Source: an uncultured Clostridia bacterium (GTDB taxonomy: Bacteria; Bacillota; Clostridia; Saccharofermentanales; DTU023). Taken from it: a DNA stretch of 25,525 nt. Under the pieces are notes generated by a model, which worked only from the letters and a program-made list of their open reading frames with translations, had not been told where the DNA came from and did no database searches. Location of the stretch: positions 1 through 25,525 of the forward strand of contig CAKZWV010000003.1 in assembly GCA_937922005.1 (NCBI GenBank). The letters run 5' to 3'. Within the stretch, counting starts at the first letter, position 1, and each line of letters begins with the position of its first letter. This document shows positions 7,062 to 14,795 of the stretch, piece by piece. The position numbers and the translations under genes are program-made.

Positions 7062-8612
7062 CTACGGTTTTTTCTGGAATAAGAGCTTCCACGCCATATA
7101 AGCGCCGCCGGCCAGGGCTATGACCAGGACAATTCCTAAGATGGTAACCAAGGTTGAAAGCGACCGCATCTGCTTTTGCAGCTGGACTACCTCTGCTCCC
7201 TGGGCGGTCTGACCATCAGCTAGGGTGTCTAAATGCCCGTCTGAAGAAGCCGCTTGCTGCCTATCTGAATCTGTGGCAGAAGATTCCTGGGCAACTCCAA
7301 TCCGGGGCTTTTTCTGGCTGGACTCGGGTACAGAGACCTTCGCCTTGGGATTGGATCCGTTTTCCTGGGTCACAGCAGCTGGTTCCGTCTCCTCCCGTAT
7401 GTAGATGGGCTGGCCGTTAACATCATAGGCAGCCTGGAGCCCCATATCAATGTCATGCGTGAAGGAGGGTTCCGGATAAGAGATATTTGTGGAACTGCTG
7501 GCATGGGGACCAAGGAGTTCGCCGGTAAAGTTAAATACGGAAAAATTGTCTCCATCCGCACTTTTTATCTTGTTTTCTAAGCCAGCAATGGGACCCATGA
7601 AGGGAATCGGATTTAACGGTACCAGGCCTGGATTCCGGCTGCGGATCTCTAGGCCACTCCTGTCCTCCACGTTCCTCACCTGATCAGTATCCACCACGCC
7701 TAGGTAGGACCCATCCCGGTTCCGCAGAGGATTGGGCAGGATCGACTTCGTCTCATCAAAATTAATTCGTATGGTCTGGTCCACGCAAGTGCACAGGGTC
7801 AGCTTCTTAAGCTCGGCCAGGGGCCGGAGGTCAGAAATGTGATTGTGATCGAGGATCAGGACCCTCAGATTCTTCAATTCTCTGAGGGGAGTCAGGTCGG
7901 TCAATTCATTAAAATCTAGGTCCAGCTCCTCTAATTTCTTCAGAGGGGTGATCCAGCGGAAAGAGTCCAGGTGGTTATTTTGAGCAGCAAGCTTCACCAG
8001 CTCCGTACATTGGGGAAGACTTGAAAGGTCAGTCCCTTCCATATTGTTGATATAGAGCGCTCGTAGTTGAGGCCAAGTAGAACAGATATCAATGGATTCC
8101 AAAGGGTTCCCGCTGACATCTAAGGTAAAACCCGACTTAGAAGGCTCATGTAAGCGAACAGCCTTATCCAAGGAAGCAATCGAAACCAAGTTGTTGTAAG
8201 AGACATTGACATAGCCCAAATTTTGAATTTCCGTAAGAGGGGTCAGATCCTGGATATAGTTATCCGAAAGATTAATTCCAAAAAGACTCGACAAATTTTC
8301 CAAGCCCGCCAGATTAGTAATTCCCTGGCTAGAAAAGTCCAAGCTGTCTCCCTCAAGTTTTTCAAAGGTTTTTTGGGTAATAGGGGTATTGATTTTCCGT
8401 CCCAGGTGGCGATTGATGGCCTTGCGAAGGTTGGGATCCGGGATATCCAAAGGTTCCCCCTCATCCTCCGTCTGCGCGGTCCGCATCTCGATCCCCCAGA
8501 CCGGGCTTGGTCCGAATAGGGTCAGGCAGAGGGCCCCAATCAGAAGGCCGAGGACCCAGGTCCAGACCTGGGCCTGCGCTTTCGGGATTATTTGCTTTAT
8601 GTTATGAGTCAT
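7062..8612 (-). CDS. Membrane-anchored internalin-like leucine-rich-repeat protein
   Basis: A surface protein with an N-terminal signal peptide (hydrophobic about 17-38), an internalin-type cap (IPDPNLRKAINRHLG) and about eight 22-residue LRRs over roughly residues 91-290. The repeats are typically N.I.DL.PL..L.nL. Next come a post-LRR domain, a Ser/Gln/Glu-rich linker (about 405-475) and a C-terminal membrane helix (about 488-512) closed by QKKP. It is therefore anchored by a C-terminal transmembrane helix rather than by sortase, as no LPxTG is present. The family role is protein or ligand binding at the cell surface; a ligand cannot be predicted. GGAGAGGAG upstream of the ATG (8618-8627) supports the start. 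It is divergent from yhaM, and a palindromic site lies about 40-60 bp before the start. Confidence 0.88.
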   Translation of the reverse strand: MTHNIKQIIPKAQAQVWTWVLGLLIGALCLTLFGPSPVWGIEMRTAQTEDEGEPLDIPDPNLRKAINRHLGRKINTPITQKTFEKLEGDSLDFSSQGITNLAGLENLSSLFGINLSDNYIQDLTPLTEIQNLGYVNVSYNNLVSIASLDKAVRLHEPSKSGFTLDVSGNPLESIDICSTWPQLRALYINNMEGTDLSSLPQCTELVKLAAQNNHLDSFRWITPLKKLEELDLDFNELTDLTPLRELKNLRVLILDHNHISDLRPLAELKKLTLCTCVDQTIRINFDETKSILPNPLRNRDGSYLGVVDTDQVRNVEDRSGLEIRSRNPGLVPLNPIPFMGPIAGLENKIKSADGDNFSVFNFTGELLGPHASSSTNISYPEPSFTHDIDMGLQAAYDVNGQPIYIREETEPAAVTQENGSNPKAKVSVPESSQKKPRIGVAQESSATDSDRQQAASSDGHLDTLADGQTAQGAEVVQLQKQMRSLSTLVTILGIVLVIALAGGAYMAWKLLFQKKP

Positions 8613-8652
8613 AAAATACTCCTCTCCATTTCATTTCACTTTTATTGCAAAC

Positions 8653-8671
8653 ATGTAACATATGGTTACAT
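8653..8671. promoter_or_regulatory. Candidate operator: 7-5-7 perfect palindrome
   Basis: ATGTAAC (8653-8659) and GTTACAT (8665-8671) form a perfect inverted repeat with a 5-bp spacer, about 40 bp before the LRR start codon and upstream of the yhaM promoter. The geometry, with half-site centres 12 bp apart, suits a dimeric helix-turn-helix repressor or activator. No regulator gene is adjacent, so the binding protein is unknown. Confidence 0.45.
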
Positions 8672-8710
8672 ACCATTTAATTTTAGCTTTCAGTCCCCTT
8701 TCTTGCAAGC

Positions 8711-8740
8711 TTGCCCGCCTGCCGCCTCTTGTGGTAAAAT
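8711..8740 (+). promoter_or_regulatory. Candidate yhaM promoter with extended -10
   Basis: TTGCCC (8711-8716) and TAAAAT (8735-8740) are 18 bp apart, and TG at 8732-8733 provides an extended -10. The -10 box runs into an inverted repeat, ATGGCCC (8739-8745) with GGGCCAT (8753-8759), which could be an operator or the base of a short hairpin at the transcript start. Confidence 0.5.
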
Positions 8741-8795
8741 GGCCCTATTAGGGGGCCATCATTCTGCCCGGCCCGACCTTTAGGAAGGACGAACT

Positions 8796-9761
8796 TTGAA
8801 TATTTTAGACTTGCAGGACGCTGCAGAAATCAATAAAACCTCCACAGGACTGGTGATGATAACCGAATTGCCCATGTTGCGGGAGGGCAAAAGAGGCTCC
8901 TACATGATTGGGAACTTTATTCACAAGGACCAGATTATGCAATTTAAGATTTGGGAAGAAGAGATCTTTCAAGAAGTGCGTACTCATGGACGGGGCATCT
9001 ATGATGCCACTGTGGTCGGATCCGAATATGGCCGGGTCTACCTGACTGTCAAGTCCATCACCCACTGTGAGGATCCCTCCGTCAACGCCTCCTACTTCCT
9101 GCCCAGCCTGGATCCCAAGGTCAACACCGAGATCTACCAGCGGGCTAAGACCACGCTCTTATCCATTGGTGCCGACCCAAGCACCTTTGCCTTGGCTGAG
9201 AAAATTTTGACCTGGCCTGGGTTTGAAGGGCGCTTTTTCATTGAAGGGGCCGCCATGCGCCACCACGATAACATCATCGGGGGTCTGGCCCACCATAGTT
9301 ATAAGATGCTCGACATCTTAGCTACTGTTTTAACAAATACTCCCCCCCTCCGCCCTTCTTCTGATCTGTTAATCATGGGGGTCCTCCTCCACGATATTGG
9401 CAAAATTTTTGAATATAACAATCTGGGGCCTGGGGATTACTGGTTTGCCAACCACAGGGTGCGGGGCATCGAAGTCTTGACCCAGTTCAAGGATGACATC
9501 GTCGCTTTCCGAGATGAATATTTTTACCGTCAACTCCAGGCCATCATTATGGGGCACCATGGAGATTACGGGGACCGGCCCACCACTGTCGCAACGGCTA
9601 TCGTCCACTACATCGATACCCTTGAAAGCCAGGTCACAGGCTTTGTCGAAGACATGGTCTACGGCCCTGAAGGCGAGCGGGTCAAAGGTGGCGATTGGGG
9701 CTACCTTGAACCCCTTGCAGTTGACCGCCAAGACAAGATCACCCCTAGCGATCTAGGTTAA
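8796..9761 (+). CDS. yhaM: 3'-5' exonuclease, YhaM type (OB fold + HD domain)
   Basis: A cytosolic metal-dependent 3'-to-5' exoribonuclease/exonuclease of the YhaM family, acting in RNA turnover. Its 321 residues compare well with about 314 in Bacillus subtilis. The N-terminal OB-like domain (about 12-90) contains GSYMIGNFIHKDQIMQFKIW. The HD domain shows HH (156-157), HH (166-167), HDIGK (199-203), HHGD (254-257) and D274, which are the expected metal ligands. The start is TTG at 8796: AGGAAGG (8782-8788) stands 7 bp before it, while the next in-frame ATG (residue 21) would cut into the OB domain. It is a single-gene unit, ending about 65 bp before a two-way terminator. Confidence 0.92.
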   Translation: MNILDLQDAAEINKTSTGLVMITELPMLREGKRGSYMIGNFIHKDQIMQFKIWEEEIFQEVRTHGRGIYDATVVGSEYGRVYLTVKSITHCEDPSVNASYFLPSLDPKVNTEIYQRAKTTLLSIGADPSTFALAEKILTWPGFEGRFFIEGAAMRHHDNIIGGLAHHSYKMLDILATVLTNTPPLRPSSDLLIMGVLLHDIGKIFEYNNLGPGDYWFANHRVRGIEVLTQFKDDIVAFRDEYFYRQLQAIIMGHHGDYGDRPTTVATAIVHYIDTLESQVTGFVEDMVYGPEGERVKGGDWGYLEPLAVDRQDKITPSDLG

Positions 9762-9825
9762 AAAACCGATACGGACCTTGGTAAGCAGAGTGAGCTGGGC
9801 TCGCTCCCGTCTCGGCATTCACAAA

Positions 9826-9871
9826 AAATACCCCCGTCTGATCTCAAAGAAAAGATCAATCGGGGGTATTT
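9826..9871. terminator. Bidirectional terminator between yhaM and hydA
   Basis: The 11-bp perfect outer stem AAATACCCCCG (9826-9836) with CGGGGGTATTT (9861-9871) encloses an inner TGATCT/AGATCA stem. Read on the minus strand it is followed by six T residues, making it a strong terminator for hydCBA about 115 bp past the hydA stop. On the plus strand the T run is shorter but adequate for yhaM. A smaller 8-bp hairpin (9788-9806) precedes it. Confidence 0.85.
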
Positions 9872-9952
9872 CTATGGGGCCGACCTAGCTTCTTCAATCC
9901 GGGTCAGCATTTCTTCTGTTTATTGCCTAGGCCTGCCCAGGTTTTTCTATTT

Positions 9953-9992
9953 TTTCTAGGTCTTCCTAAGTCTTTATAGGCTTTCCTAGGCC
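9953..9992. repeat. Imperfect 10-bp tandem repeat at the hydA 3' end
   Basis: Four adjacent units of consensus TTYCTAGGYC cover 9953-9992: TTTCTAGGTC, TTCCTAAGTC, TTTATAGGCT and TTCCTAGGCC. More degenerate copies extend back to about 9924. The array runs from the hydA 3' untranslated region through its stop codon (9986-9988). No function is evident. Confidence 0.5.
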
Positions 9993-11725
9993 ATTTTATT
10001 CCTCACCTGGTAGGAGGTATGGAGAAGCTCCTTGGCCTTGGGGCTGCCCGGTCCATCCAAAAACTCTTCATAGATCTTTCGGATTGACTTGTTTTCATGG
10101 GCCCGGCGGATGGGCGAAGCCTTATCAATATCTCGGATGGCCTGACGGCGCTTTTCTAGGACGCCCATATTCCCGTGAAGATAGGGCTGGCCGCCTCCAT
10201 TGATACATCCCCCAGGGCAGGCCATGATTTCAATAATATCATACTTGGACTCGCCGGAACGGACCCGCTCCAGCATGGTTCTGGCATTCCCGAGGCCGTT
10301 GGCCGCTGCTACCCGGACCGTCCGGCCATCAATATCAAGTTCAGCCTCTTTAATGCCTCGGAAGCCTTCAAGCTCAGTAAATTCAAGCTTTTCTAACTCA
10401 CGGCCAGTCAGAGTCTTATAGGCCGTTCTCAAGGCAGACTCTAAGACACCACCTGCAGCCCCGTAAATGGCTCCAGCTCCGGAAGACTCTCCCATGGGAT
10501 CGTCGTAGGGGGTATCGGGTAAATCGACAAAGTTGAGGGCAAAATCCTGGATAACTTGAGCGAGCTCCCGTGTCGTGATGACCAGATCCACGTCAGAAAT
10601 CTGGTTGTTGAGGCCGAGTTCCGGACGCGAAGACTCATACTTCTTAGCCACACAAGGCATGACGGAGACTACCACCAGCTTATCGGGAGTTACCCCCAAT
10701 TTTTTAGCTAGGTAGGACTTAGCGATCGAGCCAAACATCTCATGAGGCGACTTACAGCTAGAAGGAATATTGAGCATATCGCCGAAGTTATGTTCAATAA
10801 ACTTGACCCATGAGGGACAGCAAGAGGTCAGAATGGGCAGATTCTCCCCACTCTTAAAGCGCTCCACGAATTCTGCGGCCTCCTCCATGGTCGTGAGATC
10901 GGCAGAGAAATTGGTATCAAAGACATAGTCAAAGCCAATGGCCTTAAGGGCGGTGACCATCTTCCCAGTGACTACGGTACCGGGTGCCATCCCAAATTCC
11001 TCGCCCAGGGCCACCCGGACTGCCGGAGCCGTCTGAGCGATGATGATCTTGTCGGGCGTATTGAGTTGACGATAGAGGGCATCCACCGACCGATACTCCG
11101 TCAGGGCCCCTGTGGGACAAACGGCTAAGCACTGGCCGCAGAAAGTACAGTTGGTCTCATGCATGGGTTTTTGATACTGGGTGCCAACGACGGTATCAAA
11201 GCCCCGCTTCACATCGGTCAAGGTACCAACCGTCTGGACCTCGTTGCACATAGTCTCGCAGCGTTTGCAAAGGATGCATTTGTTGGGGTCGCGGACAATG
11301 GCCCGAGAGCTATCATCAATTTTCTCATCCATCATCTTACCTGGGAAACGGATCCGGTGGACATGGGCAGAAGCTGCGAGAGACTGTAATTCGCAGTCCC
11401 CATTTTTATAGCAGGTTAGACAATCCTTAGGATGGTTGGATAACAAAAGTTCGATATTGGTCCGCCGGGCATTGATCACTTCTAGGGTATCGGTGCGGAT
11501 TTCCATCCCCTCCTTGCATAGGGTATTGCAGGCAGGGACGAGCTTGCCCCGCTTATCTTGAACAAGACAGATCCGGCAGTTGGCCTCTTTATTGACATAA
11601 CCCATGTCCGGGAGTTCTAGGTGACATAGGGTAGGGATGACAATGTTGATGGACTTGGCTGCTTCCAGGATGGTCGTCCCCTCTTTCACTTGGATAGAAT
11701 TTCCGTTAATTTTCATCGTAAGCAT
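9986..11725 (-). CDS. hydA: [FeFe]-hydrogenase catalytic subunit HydA
   Basis: The catalytic subunit of a soluble multimeric [FeFe]-hydrogenase that interconverts protons and H2. With HydB and HydC it probably couples NADH (and ferredoxin) to H2. In 579-residue numbering, the N-terminal [2Fe-2S] cysteines are 34, 50, 53 and 66, and the His-ligated [4Fe-4S] motif H-x3-C-x2-C-x5-C is at 98-111. Two further [4Fe-4S] clusters use cysteines starting at 150 and 193. The H-cluster motifs are TSCCPSW (300-306), MPCVAKKYE (356-364) and CPGGCINGGGQP (from about 503). It lacks the extra C-terminal [2Fe-2S] domain of the longer Thermotoga HydA. I chose ATG 11725: AGAGGTG overlaps the hydB stop just upstream and the peptide begins MLTMKINGN. 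An ATG at 11764 would overlap hydB. The maturases HydEFG are not in this window. Confidence 0.95.
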   Translation of the reverse strand: MLTMKINGNSIQVKEGTTILEAAKSINIVIPTLCHLELPDMGYVNKEANCRICLVQDKRGKLVPACNTLCKEGMEIRTDTLEVINARRTNIELLLSNHPKDCLTCYKNGDCELQSLAASAHVHRIRFPGKMMDEKIDDSSRAIVRDPNKCILCKRCETMCNEVQTVGTLTDVKRGFDTVVGTQYQKPMHETNCTFCGQCLAVCPTGALTEYRSVDALYRQLNTPDKIIIAQTAPAVRVALGEEFGMAPGTVVTGKMVTALKAIGFDYVFDTNFSADLTTMEEAAEFVERFKSGENLPILTSCCPSWVKFIEHNFGDMLNIPSSCKSPHEMFGSIAKSYLAKKLGVTPDKLVVVSVMPCVAKKYESSRPELGLNNQISDVDLVITTRELAQVIQDFALNFVDLPDTPYDDPMGESSGAGAIYGAAGGVLESALRTAYKTLTGRELEKLEFTELEGFRGIKEAELDIDGRTVRVAAANGLGNARTMLERVRSGESKYDIIEIMACPGGCINGGGQPYLHGNMGVLEKRRQAIRDIDKASPIRRAHENKSIRKIYEEFLDGPGSPKAKELLHTSYQVRNKMA

Positions 11726-11733
11726 GGGCACCT

Positions 11734-13326
11734 CTATTTCTTGATAATGGCCTTGGTTGGGCACTTCTCTAAGCAGGAATTACAACGTATACAAACTTCA
11801 GGGTCAATGTGATGTTTTTCACGTTTGTTCCCTGAGATGGCATGAACGGGACACACGGTCTTACACAGGCCGCAGCCGATACAACCATCCTGAACCACAT
11901 ACTTACATAGGTCTTTACAGACCCCAGCCTTACAGGTCTTATCCTCGATATGTTCAATATACTCATCCCGGAAATAGTGGAGGGAGCTGATGACAGGATT
12001 GGTGGCACTCTTTCCTAACCCGCAAAGGCTGGTGGCCGCAATCACCTTGCAGAGACCATCGAGGAGGTCAAGATCCTTCATTTCACCCTTGCCCGAGGTA
12101 ATTTTCTCTAGGATCTCTAGGACCCGCATGTTCCCCACCCGACAAGGAGTGCACTTCCCACAGGACTCATCCACGGTGAACTTCATAAAGAACTTGGCGA
12201 TATCTACCATACAATCGGTCTCGTCCATAACCACGAGGCCGCCCGAACCCATAATCGAGCCAATTCTTTCCAAAGAGCCAAAATCGACTGGCGTATCAAA
12301 ATAATCCGGAGGAATACAACCGCCAGAAGGTCCGCCAGTTTGGACGGCTTTGACCTTCTTTCCCCCTGGGATCCCCTCGCCGATATCAAAGACGATTTCG
12401 TTGATGGTCGTCCCCATGGGGACCTCAACGAGGCCTGGATGGTTGACCTTACCGACCAAGGCAAAGACCTTAGTCCCAGGAGAATCTTCGGTACCAATGG
12501 AGCGGAACCAGTCAGCACCTTTTTCAATGATTTGAGGAATATTTGCTATCGTTTCGACGTTGTTGAGAACGGTGGGCTTTTCGCGGAGGCCCCGGTTGTT
12601 GGTCCGGTAGACCTTGGCCTGGGGCATGCCCCGCTTACCTTCAATAGACTGAATCAGGGCTGTCGCCTCCCCGCATACGAAGGCCCCGGCCCCCAAACGC
12701 ACCTGGAGGTCAAAGGAGAAATCACTACCTAAAATATTCTGGCCCAGGAGATTGTGTTCTTTTGCCTGTTCAATGGCCTTCCTCAGACGTTTTACCGCTA
12801 GCGGATACTCGGCACGAACATAGACATAGCCCCGGTTGGCACCCACGGTTTTGCCCATAATGGCCATGCCCTCAATGATGACATGGGGATCTCCCTCCAA
12901 GATAGACCGATCCATGTAGGCACCCGGGTCTCCTTCATCGGCATTACAGATAATGTATTTTTCATCTGCATCATAGCGGGCGGCCCCTTCCATCTTAATG
13001 CCGGTCGGGAAGCCAGCCCCACCCCGGCCCCTTAAATGGGAGTCCTTGATGGTGGTCAAAATTTCGTCCGGACTCATATCATAGAGGGCCTTGGCCAGGG
13101 AATAATAGCCTCCCCGCGCAATATATTCCTCCAGACTTTCCGGATCAATCACGCCATAGTTGCGCAAGGCAACCCGCATCTGTTTTTGGTGGAAGGGATC
13201 TAGATAATAGATATGGTCCCCATCAATCCCAAATTTCTTTTCATAATTTAACCGATATAAAAATTTGTCATAGGTATTATTTTTGATCTGATCTAAAATC
13301 CCATAGGGTGTTGTCGTTGACGTCAT
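11734..13326 (-). CDS. hydB: NADH-binding flavoprotein subunit HydB (NuoF-like), N-terminally short
   Basis: The FMN/NAD(P)H-binding subunit of the hydrogenase. RGRGGAGFPTG (99-109) is the FMN loop and GAGAFVCGEATAL (212-224) the NADH-pocket region. An SLBB-like segment lies near 290-340, ESCGKCTPCRVG (387-398) with C435 binds a [4Fe-4S], and two ferredoxin-type clusters close the protein (C482/485/488/492 and C512/515/518/522). Two things are odd. The thioredoxin-like [2Fe-2S] domain of about 90-100 residues that begins HydB of Thermotoga and others is absent, and the protein starts directly before the DPESLEEYIARGGY region. CGEATAL also replaces the usual CGEETAL. AGGAGGT overlapping the hydC stop marks the start and implies coupling. 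Confidence 0.95.
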   Translation of the reverse strand: MTSTTTPYGILDQIKNNTYDKFLYRLNYEKKFGIDGDHIYYLDPFHQKQMRVALRNYGVIDPESLEEYIARGGYYSLAKALYDMSPDEILTTIKDSHLRGRGGAGFPTGIKMEGAARYDADEKYIICNADEGDPGAYMDRSILEGDPHVIIEGMAIMGKTVGANRGYVYVRAEYPLAVKRLRKAIEQAKEHNLLGQNILGSDFSFDLQVRLGAGAFVCGEATALIQSIEGKRGMPQAKVYRTNNRGLREKPTVLNNVETIANIPQIIEKGADWFRSIGTEDSPGTKVFALVGKVNHPGLVEVPMGTTINEIVFDIGEGIPGGKKVKAVQTGGPSGGCIPPDYFDTPVDFGSLERIGSIMGSGGLVVMDETDCMVDIAKFFMKFTVDESCGKCTPCRVGNMRVLEILEKITSGKGEMKDLDLLDGLCKVIAATSLCGLGKSATNPVISSLHYFRDEYIEHIEDKTCKAGVCKDLCKYVVQDGCIGCGLCKTVCPVHAISGNKREKHHIDPEVCIRCNSCLEKCPTKAIIKK

Positions 13327-13336
13327 CCTTTACCTC

Positions 13337-13807
13337 CTACTTTCCCATGGTCTTCGCCAAAATCTGGGGAACATCTTCTACTGTCACATTAGAGTAAACT
13401 TGATCATTCACCAGCACAACCGGCGCTGCAGCACACTCCCCTACACACCGTGTCTCAATCAGGGAAAACTGCATATCTTCCGTGGTTTCTCCCGGTTCAA
13501 TCCCCAGGAGTTTGGAAAATTCCTTCATAATGGCCTCAGCGTTCTTAACATAGCAGGCCGTCCCCATGCAAACGCTCACAGCAAATTTGCCCTTGGGGTT
13601 TAAGGAAAAACGAGAATAAAATGTAATAACGCCATAAATACGAGAGATGGGAATTCTCAATTTCGTAGAAATGAGTTCCACGATCTCCTTTGGGATGTAG
13701 CCGTACGTGTCCTGAACCCGATGTAAAATTTCAATCAGATCCTCCGCCTTTTTCCCTTCCATAAAGTTCTTGATTTCATCCAAATGGATCGCAATATTTT
13801 CAACCAT
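13337..13807 (-). CDS. hydC: [2Fe-2S] thioredoxin-like subunit HydC (NuoE-like)
   Basis: A small electron-transfer subunit of the hydrogenase with a helical N-terminus and a thioredoxin-like [2Fe-2S] domain. The ligands are C80-x4-C85 and C121-x3-C125, the canonical NuoE pattern (CMGTAC and CVGEC). Its 156 residues are the usual family size. GTGAGGTG precedes the ATG. It is the first gene of hydC-hydB-hydA, with 10 bp to hydB. Because HydB here lacks its own thioredoxin-like domain, this subunit supplies the only [2Fe-2S] cluster of that fold encoded in the operon. Confidence 0.93.
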   Translation of the reverse strand: MVENIAIHLDEIKNFMEGKKAEDLIEILHRVQDTYGYIPKEIVELISTKLRIPISRIYGVITFYSRFSLNPKGKFAVSVCMGTACYVKNAEAIMKEFSKLLGIEPGETTEDMQFSLIETRCVGECAAAPVVLVNDQVYSNVTVEDVPQILAKTMGK

Positions 13808-13967
13808 GGATCACCTCACTTTGGTTTAATTTGGCGGTAGCCCTCTACACTCTGGGCAACCCTGTTTAACACTCGACTGGTCCCTAAAAAACACAGAACC
13901 ACCCCTCACAGCTTTCCCTGTTTCGAGGCGGCTTCAGGTCTTCTAGTCGCCAGCTCCTGTAAGCTCT

Positions 13968-13996
13968 AGTATAGCATAATATCCCCCTGGGAGAAA
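13968..13996 (-). promoter_or_regulatory. Candidate hydCBA promoter, extended -10
   Basis: On the minus strand the -10 box is TATACT (13968-13973), directly preceded by TGC (13974-13976). The -35 position at a 17-bp spacing reads TTTCTC (13991-13996), which is weak, as expected for an extended -10 promoter. The predicted start near 13961 leaves a leader of about 150 nt before hydC. Confidence 0.5.
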
Positions 13997-14010
13997 GGCA
14001 AAAAAAACCC

Positions 14011-14016
14011 TATAAT
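14011..14016 (+). promoter_or_regulatory. Candidate -10 box of tcdA
   Basis: TATAAT stands 60 bp before the tcdA ATG. The -35 position (about 13988-13993) is a poor match and coincides with the -35 region of the divergent hyd promoter, so the two promoters would share DNA. Confidence 0.35.
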
Positions 14017-14075
14017 TAAGGGACTCAACCGGCAGCCTAAGGCTTTGCCAAAGAGATGAGAAAGGAAGGCAAAAT

Positions 14076-14780
14076 ATGGATTGTTACGATTATACTGGCC
14101 GCTCTCAGGCCCTATGGGGTTCCGAAGCTCAACAAATACTCCAGCGCTCCGCCGTCCTCGTCGTGGGGCTCGGCGGGGTCGGCGGGGCTGCCGCCGAAGC
14201 CCTCGCCCGGGCCGGAATTGGTAACCTCACCTTAGTAGACGAGGATGTAATAGAAAGGTCCAACCTCAACCGGCAATTGATTGCCCTCCACTCTACCCTC
14301 GAGGCTTCCAAAGCTGAAGTGGCCGCCACCCGCCTCCAGGATATCAATCCCCAAGCCGAGATTACGGCCCACAAGCTCCACTTAGACGGAAAAACAAAGG
14401 AGGGCTTTGCAGCCCTCCCTTGGGATTCTTTAGATTTTATTGTGGATGCCATCGATGACGTCCCAGCCAAGATCGCCCTGGCTGAAGAGGCTAATGAGCG
14501 CCAGATCCCCCTCATTATGGCCTTGGGGGCCGGTCGGCGCTGGCAACCTGAAAAGCTCATCATCACTGACCTCTTTGCCACCCAAGGAGATCCCTTGGCC
14601 AGACGCCTCCGCCATGACCTCCGTCAGCGGGGGATTTCATCCTTACCGGTCGTTTTTTCCGAGGAAGCCCCCAAACCCTTACCAGTAAGAGGACCTCTCC
14701 CCTCTTCCCCCTTCGTCCCCCCAGCAGCAGGCTTTCTCCTAGCTTCCTACGTGGTGCGGACGATCTTGGGGCTAGCATAA
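14076..14780 (+). CDS. tcdA: tRNA threonylcarbamoyladenosine dehydratase-like E1/ThiF-fold protein
   Basis: A ThiF/MoeB/E1-fold ATP-dependent enzyme. The closest match I recognise is TcdA (CsdL/YgdL), which dehydrates t6A37 of tRNA to the cyclic ct6A form. Visible are the nucleotide loop GLGGVGG (31-37), EALARAGIGNLTLVDEDVI, the NLNRQ motif and DFIVDAIDDVPAKI. The C-terminal stretch DPLARRLRHDLRQRG...VVFSEEAP is characteristic of the TcdA subgroup. It lacks ubiquitin-like activation cysteine motifs. At 234 residues it is a little shorter than usual (about 245-270). AAAGGAAGG (14061-14069) supports the ATG. It converges on aspA with only 15 bp between stop codons. Confidence 0.85.
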   Translation: MDCYDYTGRSQALWGSEAQQILQRSAVLVVGLGGVGGAAAEALARAGIGNLTLVDEDVIERSNLNRQLIALHSTLEASKAEVAATRLQDINPQAEITAHKLHLDGKTKEGFAALPWDSLDFIVDAIDDVPAKIALAEEANERQIPLIMALGAGRRWQPEKLIITDLFATQGDPLARRLRHDLRQRGISSLPVVFSEEAPKPLPVRGPLPSSPFVPPAAGFLLASYVVRTILGLA

Positions 14781-14795
14781 AAAACTAGCCTAGGC

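Larger units (their letters stand above)
13808..14075. other. Divergent hyd/tcdA intergenic region
   Basis: The region holds the hyd leader of roughly 150 nt and two divergent, overlapping promoter candidates. No gene or known riboswitch was recognised. The leader has only short possible pairings. Confidence 0.5.

Noticed and set aside
7037..7073. Hairpin followed by six T on the plus strand, resembling a terminator
   Set aside because: The T run is the complement of the LRR protein's final Lys-Lys codons and no plus-strand gene ends nearby. On the minus strand, where the LRR gene ends, there is no proper T tract, so it is at most a weak terminator.
11726..11764. Upstream ATG of hydA giving a 592-residue protein
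   Set aside because: It would overlap hydB by 31 bp and has no ribosome binding site, whereas the ATG at 11725 follows AGAGGTG and matches the usual HydA start.
13858..13872. TGTTTAACA as a Rex redox-repressor site before hydC
   Set aside because: Only a 4-bp inverted repeat with a 1-bp spacer. It lacks the TTGTTAA-N4-TTAACAA form and lies within the leader rather than at the promoter.
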